Virus record (IMG/VR): IMGVR_UViG_3300020197_000180
Span: 1-22,649 of that record
Length of the DNA stretch: 22,649 bases
Direction: 5' to 3' (one strand)
Origin: a virus
This document shows, in pieces, positions 7,791-16,574 of this stretch. The notes beneath the pieces were generated by a model that worked only from the letters and a program-made list of their open reading frames with translations, did not search any database and had not been told where the DNA came from. Numbering within the stretch: the stretch's first letter is position 1; each line of letters starts with the position of its first letter. The position numbers and the translations under genes are program-made.

Positions 7791-8463
7791 ATTTTAATTT
7801 TAAAGAGATTAGAAATCTGGTAATATTATTTACAGCAATAACGTCAAAAGTGAGAATATCTCCAGCTGTTATTGTTTTTGTCCATCCGGTTAAATCATCA
7901 TCACGAACTTTTCTTGCATTGGACATTTGTGGATATACCCCACCAACAATTGAGGTAAAAGTGGGAAATGTTGAATAACTTGACTTTTTAATGTCCAGTG
8001 TTAAATTGCCTTGTTGGTCTGATAATATCACTAAAGATTCTAAAACCCCTGTTACATCAACAGTTAATGATCCTTTATTTCCTGTTATCATTGCAATAGA
8101 TCCACTATCAATTATATAATTAATCGTTCTAGTTAAATCTGCAGTTGCGGCTAAAGCGACAATAGTGCAATCTTGACCATTTGTTGGTGCAGTTGTAAAT
8201 ATTATATTATTTGTGGATAAAGTATAATCTTTCCCTGGTTGTAAAATAGATCCATCAAGCATTACCAAAAGTTGTTGGTCATTAATAGGAACATAAGAAG
8301 TCGCATTTTCAGTAAGAACAAATGTTGAAATTGATCCGTTAAATTGTGAACTTATGTCATCTAAGATAATGTTACCATATTGAATTGATTTAGTAGGAAT
8401 TTCATAATCAACACCAATTCTATATGCACCTGGTTCATTTAATGTTACTAAGTAATCTGTCAT
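7786..8463 (-). CDS. Two-domain tail or fibre-associated structural protein (225 aa)
   Basis: Residues about 28-108 carry a beta module with LDDISSQFNGSISTFVL, LLVMLDGSILQPGKDY and IIFTTAPTNGQDCTIVAL, a pattern I recognise from phage fibre and baseplate proteins. Residues about 165-225 (VRDDDLTGWTKTITAGDIL then VIAVNNITRFLISLKLKL) match a C-terminal domain common at the ends of marine and other phage tail proteins, thought to be a beta-sandwich that may bind glycans. The link (residues 108-165) includes alternating strands such as GSLTVDVTG and GNLTLDI. The start overlaps the preceding stop as TAATG and has GGAG at 7-base spacing, so translation is probably coupled to the 110-aa gene. The two-domain plan suggests a decoration or host-contact role on the baseplate; this is inferred. 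Confidence 0.8.
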   Translation of the reverse strand: MTDYLVTLNEPGAYRIGVDYEIPTKSIQYGNIILDDISSQFNGSISTFVLTENATSYVPINDQQLLVMLDGSILQPGKDYTLSTNNIIFTTAPTNGQDCTIVALAATADLTRTINYIIDSGSIAMITGNKGSLTVDVTGVLESLVILSDQQGNLTLDIKKSSYSTFPTFTSIVGGVYPQMSNARKVRDDDLTGWTKTITAGDILTFDVIAVNNITRFLISLKLKL

Positions 8464-8795
8464 TAGGAGACTCCTGGAGTTACTAAAACATTTCCTTGAA
8501 CAGCTCGGGTTCTATAAGAATTTGGAGATATCAAGATAACATCATAAACATAACGACCACCTTCAATGGAATCGGTTGCAGTAAACCCCATGGAGACAAC
8601 GATTTTTCCATTAATTCTATCTGGAAAACTTAAAGTTAGTGGATATGAAGTTGAAGATGTTGGATGTTTCCTGATAGAAGAAATACCAGTATATCCTGTT
8701 AAGTTTAATGGTGCGTTGTTGGTATTCCTGATTGTAAAGGTGGCTTGAAAGTCAACCCCTTGTTCAAGAACTAAGTTTACATTCCTTGCCGCCAT
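8463..8795 (-). CDS. Small Ig-like structural protein (110 aa)
   Basis: A single beta-sandwich domain is suggested by the pattern VNLVLEQGVDFQATFTI, NAPLNLTGYTGISSIRK, GKIVVSMGF and GGRYVYDVILI, ending AVQGNVLVTPGVS. Proteins with an N-terminal strand, a D/N-L-T-G-Y turn and a GxYxYDV strand are frequent in phage tail and baseplate clusters and resemble the Ig-like domain of baseplate upper proteins. The exact role is unknown. There is no signal peptide and no membrane segment. The gene starts 23 bases after the 81-aa gene, with a CATAAATA late promoter box across the upstream stop codon. Its stop overlaps the next start by one base (TAATG). An upstream ATG at 8807 is in another frame and was not used. 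Confidence 0.78.
   Translation of the reverse strand: MAARNVNLVLEQGVDFQATFTIRNTNNAPLNLTGYTGISSIRKHPTSSTSYPLTLSFPDRINGKIVVSMGFTATDSIEGGRYVYDVILISPNSYRTRAVQGNVLVTPGVS
8471..8474 (-). promoter_or_regulatory. Ribosome binding site of the 225-aa gene
   Basis: Minus-strand GGAG lies 7 bases before the ATG at 8463, inside the last codons of the 110-aa gene. Together with the one-base stop-start overlap it supports coupled translation. Confidence 0.6.
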
Positions 8796-8815
8796 TATGG
8801 GAATCCATTTTTAAA

Positions 8816-8823
8816 TATTTATG
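8816..8823 (-). promoter_or_regulatory. T4-type late promoter box CATAAATA
   Basis: An exact NATAAATA match on the minus strand overlapping the TAA stop of the 81-aa gene (8821-8819). It ends 20 bases before the ATG of the 110-aa gene, so the leader would be very short. Probable but untested. Confidence 0.5.
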
Positions 8824-9064
8824 ATTCAGAATCCAATTTTGATAGAATCAATTTCATCATATTTTTTAATTCATCCACATCATTTTTTAAATTCCCAAGT
8901 TGTTCAATTTTATCATTCATAGTATTAAATTGTTCAATTTCTTTTAATTTTCTTTCTTTAGTCTGCAGATATGCAGAAAACTCGTTTCCAGAACAATTTA
9001 AAATTGCTCCTGACTTAGAATCACGAAATAATCCACTATTTCCTTCTACTGGTATTAATTCCAT
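8819..9064 (-). CDS. Small conserved coiled-coil protein (81 aa)
   Basis: Residues 1-32 (MELIPVEGNSGLFRDSKSGAI and the following EFSAYLQ) match the start of a small family I recall in T4-like cyanophages within the structural cluster. Residues about 36-78 are strongly helical with heptad spacing (IEQLGNLKNDVDELKNMMKL), so a coiled-coil oligomer is likely. There is no catalytic motif. The ATG follows the DUF4815 gene stop with only one base between, which suggests coupled translation and a role in the same assembly, perhaps as a chaperone or a minor baseplate component; the role is a guess. The start is supported by the conserved N-terminus, not by a strong Shine-Dalgarno sequence. Confidence 0.78.
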   Translation of the reverse strand: MELIPVEGNSGLFRDSKSGAILNCSGNEFSAYLQTKERKLKEIEQFNTMNDKIEQLGNLKNDVDELKNMMKLILSKLDSES

Positions 9065-9065
9065 A

Positions 9066-12000
9066 TTATATTGATGCTATTGCTCTCAAATCTCTTATTA
9101 AAGGAACAAAAGAAGAATTAGTTCCAGACATCAGAATTTTTATTTGGAATCCTTTAAATTGCGGTAAGAATGAAGCTGTAAACTCATAGGATCTGAAATC
9201 TTCTTCTGAAGAAGCGGACAATACTTTTTTGTCTGGTAATCCATTATTATCTTTTGCATTTTTAACTTGTCCATTATCATCCAAATTATTATACCCAGGG
9301 AAAAGTTCCCAAAGTGGTGCTGAATTTGAATCACCTCTAAACAATCTATAACAAACTCTGATGTCACTACTTGAATGTCTAAGTGCATCAAAATACACCT
9401 TTAAATTATCTGCTGCCTTTTCAAGACGAACAATTTTACTTAAGTAAGTAGCAGCAGTTGGATCATCAGTTAGAGAATTAACTCTGCCATCAGTTGCGTA
9501 ATTTTTAACTTTTGAATTGATTCTATTTGCAATAGTAATTACATTCGTTCTATCCAAATCTATCATTGGAGACACTTTAGTATCTTGACTAGTTAATTCT
9601 AATTCTATTGTAAAAGACTTATTTCCAGGAAAATCTTGTAAATATGTATTTTCATTGATTTGTGATGCTACCAATCTTGGACTGGAGAGTTCATTAGTTT
9701 TTACTAAAGAAATATCTTCAAACCCCTGATCGACAAAAGAAATTAAGTTACTGTCGGGAGTTGACGCAGAGAATGTTCGTGCTTTCGCCGTAATGTTAGT
9801 TTTCTCAGGTAACATTATTTGGAAATTAGTTAAAAATGAATTAAAAGGTATATTTTGTGTTGCTTTTGGTCCTTTTGGAGATCCCATTAAAGGAACAATA
9901 TCATAAGATCCGCAAGATTTATCTGCCTTGAAGAATAATTCTGGGAACCCGTTTGCGTTTCCTGTTGTTCTATCTGTTCCTCCAGTATTCATACCAACCT
10001 TAATATAATAGAAATCCAAATCATTTGGATAAATTGTTTGATTTGCAGCTGATAAATTATGAGTTTTATTGATCCTTCTCAAAGAAACTCCATTAAGCTC
10101 ATACTTGTAAACAGAAATACCGCTAGAGTAAGATCCACCAATTGTTCCGTCTACTTTTCTAGATATACCAGTTAGAGAATTAGTAGAAGTTACAACTCCA
10201 GTATATTTAATAACTTCAGTATCAATCAAAATATATCCAGGGTTCAAAGAAGATACCGGAATATTTTCAAAACTAGTAAAGATTCCAACAGAATTGACTA
10301 TAATTGAATCAGTTGAAGATGCAGTATATGAGGAATTCAATGTTTGCGGTTTCAGATCTGATTCTAATCCAGAAAGAACAACCCTATCATTCGTAGCATA
10401 CATTCCATGGTTATAATGACTTACTTTAAAATGAAGTCCATCTGAGATAGTTTTGATATACGTAACATTGGCATTTGATAAAGAGACTGTTCCAGCAGTG
10501 CCAACATAGAATAAGATATCAGTTGAGTTTTGTTGTGGAGTTCCTTGAACTCTGTCAATAAGTAAAGAATTGAATGCAGAGATTACCCCAATATTATTTG
10601 GTATAGAAAGAATCAGGTTGTTGCCCAAATTATCAGTTTGGCTATAATCAACTTCTAAAGCATCTCCATAAACATATCCAGTGCCACCAACAGATACGGT
10701 AGCTGCAATTGCAACTCCACCTTGTACACTCAGATTGACTTTTGCGCCGACACCGCTGCCAGTTAACGCTATTACGTTCACATTTGAATAAGTTTTAAAT
10801 CCAGTCGTAAATGCAGATCCAGGAGAAGTTACTGATAACGTGCTGCCAATACCAATTGATCCGACGACACTTTTCAAATTACCCCTGAAGTTTCCGTTAT
10901 TGTTTTGAAGTATTGTAACTCCACTAGTAAGATCAGTAACTTCAGAAGTAGTTAAACTCTTTCCAAGTCCAACTATTAATGATCTGGAAATACAATCAAG
11001 TGGATTTGGCTTTAATGTAACTATCTGTCTGTTACCAACATCTAAATCTGGATTATAGAATCTAACAGTAGAAGATCCCTTATAAAAATCTGCTCTATAT
11101 ATTGTTAATTTAAGGTCTTCAAGTTGACTTGGATCCCATGTGGCACCATTTTGAGATTTAAACAAAGATCCTAATAAAGGTTGTTGTGATACAATAATTT
11201 TTTCAGACTCTACTTTATTTACAGTAGTTACATCTTCTTCACCCATTCTAGAAATAAAGACGTTATATTCGTCAGACGCCGAAAGAAGAACTACTGCATA
11301 TGACTTACCAGTTTCACAATAAACTGGTGAAGGAAAAGTAAATGTAGTAGCAACAGATCCCGAATCTGAGGTTTTAACATCAACTGGATCTAAGATTATT
11401 TCGCCAAAAGGCAAAATTTCTGTAGTGGGCAAACCAGTTTGCATAGTTCTGATTTGTGCTGTAATTGGTAATCCTTTAGTATCTTTTGTCTTAAAGAAGA
11501 CATCAACTTTGGTTATAAAAATTCCAGTTTCGTCAGGAACTTCAAAAGATTGTGCAAGTGGATCCACCCAACGCTGTTGTGTAATACTTCTATTCTTAAA
11601 TGAAGTACTAGCAACAGTTTCCGTTTTTTCAGAAGTTAAAGTTCTTTCATCAGTTTTAGCAATTTGTTCAACTTTTGCATTTCTAATTCTTAAAGTTGTT
11701 TCTTCTGTATTATTAAGGGTTCCGGAAGAAACAAAATTAGTTGATGCAGTGCTGTCTGTAGCTCCAGATATTGTAGTGTTAATAGAACTAGTTGTAAGTG
11801 TAAATGTTTTTGTTCCGGTTTCAAAAGAAGGTGATGAAGGTAATGTTGCGTTAGGAATAAACAATGATCCTATTAATGTTCCGGCAGAATCAGTTACTAA
11901 TCTGACTTTTGTTACCTTTGCAATCGCACCACTTGTCTCACCTTTTAATTGCATATCGCTAATAATAAAACCATAATATCCAGCCGAGGATTGCAGTTCT

Positions 12001-15000
12001 AAAGATGCAGTGTCTAAATTCAATATTGTTGACGTGCTAGAATATGAAGAAGGTATTGATTCAGTAGGTATATAAGGATTTTCAGTATATACCTGGGTAG
12101 GACTGTTGTAGGGTCCATATTTATGATTTGGTTTTGCCAATCTAGCTCTTACAGCAGTAGTTCCAGAAGTTCCTTGTATTGCTTCTCCAACAGCAAATGT
12201 ACCACTAACCATCTGCACTTCAACTAATTTTGGTGTTGCGTATTTATTCATATCAACATTATCAAAAAATGCATACATCTGAGTTTTTGGTTTCAGTCTT
12301 TTTGCAATAAACTCAACATTCCTTGATCTCATAGTATGAATAACTTCAGTAGACACTACCTTAGTTCCCAAATTCACATAATCAAATTGTTCGCTTACTT
12401 TATATTGAATTCCCTGCCTAGATTGTTTAGTAGTTGTTAAAGTAGTTACATTAGCAAAATCAGTATATTGATCTTGATAATCAATCTTTGTCCATTCTGG
12501 AATACCTCTACCTTTTTGATATCCGCCTCTCCAACTAGTTCTACCAGTTTCTTTAGTTCCAATATAAATGGAACCCATATTTTTTCTACCTGTTTCTACG
12601 GTTCCAGTCCAAGTAGTTTCCCAAGCTCCCCACGTAATAGGTGATAATCCAGTGTTTGTATCAACCCCTAATTGTTGAATAGTTGTATTATAGGTTCCTT
12701 CCTGGTCAACTGTTTTTTTGGTTCCCTTTGTTTCAATCCAAGTATCAGTAGCAGGATTTAATTCAATTGCACCAATCCAATTAACAACATTAAAAGGATT
12801 TACGTTTACAATTCTAGTTGCAAACTTATTTTGCAACCATTGTTTATCTGTATATTTTAAACAGACTACATCTCCAACTTTTACTGTATTTGGATTTCCC
12901 AAGTCTTTAACAAATCTCAAATCTGCATCTGGGTTAGATGTATTTGCTGCGCCAACTACAGCTTCAGATCCAAGTAAAAGGTCAATCGAAGTTGTGTAGT
13001 GTTGTGGTCTCAAATGTCCTTCTAGGGTATCAATACTGCATTTATGATTTGGATTTCCTAAAGAACCTGCAAAATCTGATTTAAAATTATCAACAAAGAA
13101 TCCGGTCTTAAATCTATCTAATCCGGTTTGACCATCCTTTAAAGTTAAATTTTTAGTGTCACTCTCTAATAAAGATAACGAAGTGTAGTATTCTACATTT
13201 TTCAGCCTATCCTCAAGTCTTGCAATGTCTTGCATTCTATAACGTTTATGCGTAGATAATTGAACTTTTACATCGTTAGAATTGTAAACATATGGAGGCA
13301 TTAAAATTGTAGCCACTTCTAATGCTGTTTCAATATCTTTAGGATTTTGTGGCTTTAATGATGGCACACCACTACTTACAAAAAATTCTCCAAATTTATT
13401 TAAATATAGTTTATCGATTCTTCCCAGATAATAATCATAAGAAACTATGATATTTTTATCCTTTGCTATATTAAATTGGCTTGAGTTTGTTGATGCTGAG
13501 TATGTTCTTGCCGCATATTCAAATGGAGAATAAATATTGGTTGCTTGATCATATGGTGAAACTCTGGGCCTTACATCAATAATATCATTTGCTCTGTAGG
13601 TATCAATATAAGGCAAATCATTAGAAAATCTTTCTTTATCATACGAAGTTACTGTTACAAAATCACCAGTATCTGCTGGATCAATTACGTAGTTATGATA
13701 TATAATTTTTAATTTTTTAGTTGGGGCTATGATTCCCTCTTTTCTAGTGATATATGCATAATTTGCAATTTCACGTTCTTGTCCATAATCAATAATAAAG
13801 TCATTGATTATATTTCTATCTCCCTCAATAAATTTGACAACATTAGCGGTTAAATTTGATTCAACAAAAATAATTTTTTCATCTGCAACAAAAGAATTTT
13901 CATTGACATAAACGATTTCGATGGTATTTGATCCATTATTTTCAACTAATACAGCCATAGCTTGACTAGATTCACCATATATCATTTCTCCTCGTTTAGA
14001 ATTGAGAATATTACCATTCAAATTAGATAATTCTAATTTTGGAAGGTCCGCTTGATTTGAATCTGAAGATTCAAATATACCCATAACAAAACTAACATCT
14101 GCAACTTGTAATGAAATATTTTTATCTTGGACTCTAGTTCCATAAATTGAACTATAAGTTAATCCATCGGCCAAAGTTGTACTTGTTATTCCGGATGATG
14201 AATTTGCTGATCTAGTAATATTTAAAACTGTTGATCTATTATAGAATTTTTTTCTTGATTTTAAACCTGTTTTTTTCAAAGTTGCAGTTAATGTTGCTGG
14301 CCCATTTGCAGTTAATTGAACTAGGTTTATAGTTCTTCCAGCACTAATTGAAAATTTAGAACTAGTTAATGGTTCATTAGTTCCATTAGAATAAACTAAA
14401 GTATAGTCTTCCTCATCAAATGGAACTAATGTAACATCTGTTCCAGATTCTAAAGTAGCAGTAAGTGCATTTGAAGATACCGTTACGTCATAAGATTTTC
14501 TAAATATAATTTCACCACTTGTTAAATCAACCGACGCAATATCCGTATTTTCGTATTCAGTAAATAAAAATGATTCTTTAGTATTAGTTAATACTGGGAT
14601 AACCTTAAATACATCTGTAGAAGTTATAGAAGAAATTGATAGAGTTCCATCACAAACTCCACTAACTGAAGTTGTGGGTTTAACAATTATTCTTTTGCCA
14701 GCAGTATTAACTTCAGAAACTATATTGTATGTTGGAACTGTTTGACCGGATTTAGTATAAGAGATAATATCTCCGGTTTTGATACCTATTCCAAAAATAG
14801 AAGTAGAAGCTGAAATCGTACTAATTCCAGATGAGGCAGTAGAAATACTAAAAGTTGTTCCCTGCGGGGATAAAAGTAATGGTTGACTTAATAACAAATC
14901 TCCAGTAAAAGAAGTTCCATCAAGACTTACAACTTGTCTAACATCTGATAATGAATAATCTCGTATATTAGTTACAGTTCTTGAAATTTCTACTTCATTA

Positions 15001-16568
15001 ACCAATAATGATTCATCTTGTAAAAAAGTTCCAGATACTTGATATAAAATAAGTTGATCGGTATTTGTTGCTACTTTAGCTAAATATCCAGAAGCAGAAC
15101 TATTTTTACCTTCAATGAACGCAGGAAGATTTAGAGTAATTGTAGAATTGATAGTTAAATAGGTATAAGTTTGGACATCATATACCGATCCTTCAAAAAT
15201 AGTCGTAGCATTTGAGTATTGTGTATTTTTTAACTTCAAATCATAAACCCTTGCAATTCCAACTTCAATTCCAGACGCAGTTCCGGGTGTAGATGTTCGT
15301 TGAGAATATAGTTTAACTTGACTAGTCGCTCCAAATCCAACTTTTACTCCACCAAAAACATTATTAATCTCAAGTTGATTCCCTAAACTAAAAGGTAAAG
15401 TGATATTTTTAACTGATGCTGTGGTTCTTGGTTTTGCTAAATCAAAATTAATAGTATTTAAAGTTTCTACTTCATAGCCTCTGACATATGCTTTTCCTGG
15501 AGATATTTGAAGGGTTAATAAGTCATCTGACGGAGTGTTTCCTTGTTTAGTTAGTTGATTATATTGGAAAACTCCATTATTACCTATTTTATTATTTAAA
15601 GATTCTTTAGCTATAACCGAATATGGTTTTACATAATAATCACCGGATTCATCATATGTTCTTCTAGCTAATTCATCCGTTATAAGATTTGGATCTTCTT
15701 TTTTTGTAAATTTTTTTAAGATGCCGTTTTCAACTCGCATCAATTCAACAAAATTTTCATCATTAAAATCATCTAAAGATTTTTTACCCAATGTTGCTGT
15801 AATTTTTAATCTATCCGCTCCTGGGGCTGCAAAATTTGAAAATCCCCTAGCATTGTCATAAAGATCTGGATTTGATTGAGACGCTACAGAAAGTTCTTCT
15901 AAAATATTTAAACCAATTCGATACGAAGGTAAATTTGAATATTGATCAAGAATTACTGTTTGTGCATAAACATCAATAAAAAAACCTCTAATAAAATAAA
16001 CACCTTGATCAATTTTTGCAGCCGAACCAGTTTCTACCGATCCTGTTACTATTGATGTTGCAAATGATGAGTTTTCAAGTATAACTGCCGTCGTATAGTC
16101 AATATTTTCTAAAGAAATTAAATTTTCTCCATCAACAAATGTGTTTGATGAAAAATTAGTATCACTTGAACTTTGATATTTTATATAAAGAGTATAATTA
16201 TCATTTTCAGATTGAGTATTTGTAATATAACTTTCTACTTTCGCAATTACCCCACTAGTTTCTCCTTTTATTAATTTTCCAACTAACTTGTCGATATAAA
16301 AAGAAACTGAAATTCCTAAGTGAGTTGGATCTATTTGGACACAAGAATATTCGGGATCATACGCAATACTCCCAGGTATGACTACAGACCCTTCTTTAAA
16401 AAAATGTTTGCCAAATTTTTCAATTTGATTTTGCAGTATTGATTGTGACGTTGTTAATTCTCTGGCCTGTATTGGAGTTCCGGGTTTGAATAATACTCTT
16501 TGATAACCCTTAGTTACATCAAAATCATCAAAGTATGGCGATGCATTTAAATTAGTATTTTGTGCCAT
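9066..16568 (-). CDS. DUF4815-type giant baseplate/tail structural protein (2500 aa)
   Basis: The N-terminus (NLNASPYFDDFDVTKGYQRV, then FKPGTPIQARELTTSQSILQ) is the signature of the DUF4815 family found in marine T4-like phages; residues about 1-400 belong to it. A short helical segment follows at about 1105-1140 (RYRMQDIARLEDRLKNVEYY). Around 1665-1780 a beta-sandwich-like region begins RWVDPLAQSFEVPDETGIFI. About 1913-1976 is a GxGY module (VGGTGYVYGD). The last 250 residues (MIDLDRTNVITIANRINSK; LPQFKGFQIKIL; PLIRDLRAIASI) match the C-terminal domain I recall from cyanophage structural proteins. Short GETSGxxAxV motifs recur near residues 101 and 1543, with variants near 489, 864 and 1467. 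The gene directly follows gp8, where T4 has genes 9 and 10, so it may fill their place as a connector between baseplate rim and fibres; that is inference. GGAG lies about 12 bases before the ATG, at the end of gp8. Confidence 0.88.
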   Translation of the reverse strand: MAQNTNLNASPYFDDFDVTKGYQRVLFKPGTPIQARELTTSQSILQNQIEKFGKHFFKEGSVVIPGSIAYDPEYSCVQIDPTHLGISVSFYIDKLVGKLIKGETSGVIAKVESYITNTQSENDNYTLYIKYQSSSDTNFSSNTFVDGENLISLENIDYTTAVILENSSFATSIVTGSVETGSAAKIDQGVYFIRGFFIDVYAQTVILDQYSNLPSYRIGLNILEELSVASQSNPDLYDNARGFSNFAAPGADRLKITATLGKKSLDDFNDENFVELMRVENGILKKFTKKEDPNLITDELARRTYDESGDYYVKPYSVIAKESLNNKIGNNGVFQYNQLTKQGNTPSDDLLTLQISPGKAYVRGYEVETLNTINFDLAKPRTTASVKNITLPFSLGNQLEINNVFGGVKVGFGATSQVKLYSQRTSTPGTASGIEVGIARVYDLKLKNTQYSNATTIFEGSVYDVQTYTYLTINSTITLNLPAFIEGKNSSASGYLAKVATNTDQLILYQVSGTFLQDESLLVNEVEISRTVTNIRDYSLSDVRQVVSLDGTSFTGDLLLSQPLLLSPQGTTFSISTASSGISTISASTSIFGIGIKTGDIISYTKSGQTVPTYNIVSEVNTAGKRIIVKPTTSVSGVCDGTLSISSITSTDVFKVIPVLTNTKESFLFTEYENTDIASVDLTSGEIIFRKSYDVTVSSNALTATLESGTDVTLVPFDEEDYTLVYSNGTNEPLTSSKFSISAGRTINLVQLTANGPATLTATLKKTGLKSRKKFYNRSTVLNITRSANSSSGITSTTLADGLTYSSIYGTRVQDKNISLQVADVSFVMGIFESSDSNQADLPKLELSNLNGNILNSKRGEMIYGESSQAMAVLVENNGSNTIEIVYVNENSFVADEKIIFVESNLTANVVKFIEGDRNIINDFIIDYGQEREIANYAYITRKEGIIAPTKKLKIIYHNYVIDPADTGDFVTVTSYDKERFSNDLPYIDTYRANDIIDVRPRVSPYDQATNIYSPFEYAARTYSASTNSSQFNIAKDKNIIVSYDYYLGRIDKLYLNKFGEFFVSSGVPSLKPQNPKDIETALEVATILMPPYVYNSNDVKVQLSTHKRYRMQDIARLEDRLKNVEYYTSLSLLESDTKNLTLKDGQTGLDRFKTGFFVDNFKSDFAGSLGNPNHKCSIDTLEGHLRPQHYTTSIDLLLGSEAVVGAANTSNPDADLRFVKDLGNPNTVKVGDVVCLKYTDKQWLQNKFATRIVNVNPFNVVNWIGAIELNPATDTWIETKGTKKTVDQEGTYNTTIQQLGVDTNTGLSPITWGAWETTWTGTVETGRKNMGSIYIGTKETGRTSWRGGYQKGRGIPEWTKIDYQDQYTDFANVTTLTTTKQSRQGIQYKVSEQFDYVNLGTKVVSTEVIHTMRSRNVEFIAKRLKPKTQMYAFFDNVDMNKYATPKLVEVQMVSGTFAVGEAIQGTSGTTAVRARLAKPNHKYGPYNSPTQVYTENPYIPTESIPSSYSSTSTILNLDTASLELQSSAGYYGFIISDMQLKGETSGAIAKVTKVRLVTDSAGTLIGSLFIPNATLPSSPSFETGTKTFTLTTSSINTTISGATDSTASTNFVSSGTLNNTEETTLRIRNAKVEQIAKTDERTLTSEKTETVASTSFKNRSITQQRWVDPLAQSFEVPDETGIFITKVDVFFKTKDTKGLPITAQIRTMQTGLPTTEILPFGEIILDPVDVKTSDSGSVATTFTFPSPVYCETGKSYAVVLLSASDEYNVFISRMGEEDVTTVNKVESEKIIVSQQPLLGSLFKSQNGATWDPSQLEDLKLTIYRADFYKGSSTVRFYNPDLDVGNRQIVTLKPNPLDCISRSLIVGLGKSLTTSEVTDLTSGVTILQNNNGNFRGNLKSVVGSIGIGSTLSVTSPGSAFTTGFKTYSNVNVIALTGSGVGAKVNLSVQGGVAIAATVSVGGTGYVYGDALEVDYSQTDNLGNNLILSIPNNIGVISAFNSLLIDRVQGTPQQNSTDILFYVGTAGTVSLSNANVTYIKTISDGLHFKVSHYNHGMYATNDRVVLSGLESDLKPQTLNSSYTASSTDSIIVNSVGIFTSFENIPVSSLNPGYILIDTEVIKYTGVVTSTNSLTGISRKVDGTIGGSYSSGISVYKYELNGVSLRRINKTHNLSAANQTIYPNDLDFYYIKVGMNTGGTDRTTGNANGFPELFFKADKSCGSYDIVPLMGSPKGPKATQNIPFNSFLTNFQIMLPEKTNITAKARTFSASTPDSNLISFVDQGFEDISLVKTNELSSPRLVASQINENTYLQDFPGNKSFTIELELTSQDTKVSPMIDLDRTNVITIANRINSKVKNYATDGRVNSLTDDPTAATYLSKIVRLEKAADNLKVYFDALRHSSSDIRVCYRLFRGDSNSAPLWELFPGYNNLDDNGQVKNAKDNNGLPDKKVLSASSEEDFRSYEFTASFLPQFKGFQIKILMSGTNSSFVPLIRDLRAIASI

Positions 16569-16574
16569 GTTAAG

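Noticed and set aside
11425-11976. Plus-strand 183-aa ORF inside the DUF4815 gene
   Set aside because: It lies opposite a well-supported coding frame and has no recognisable domain; a by-product of AT-rich codon use on the other strand.
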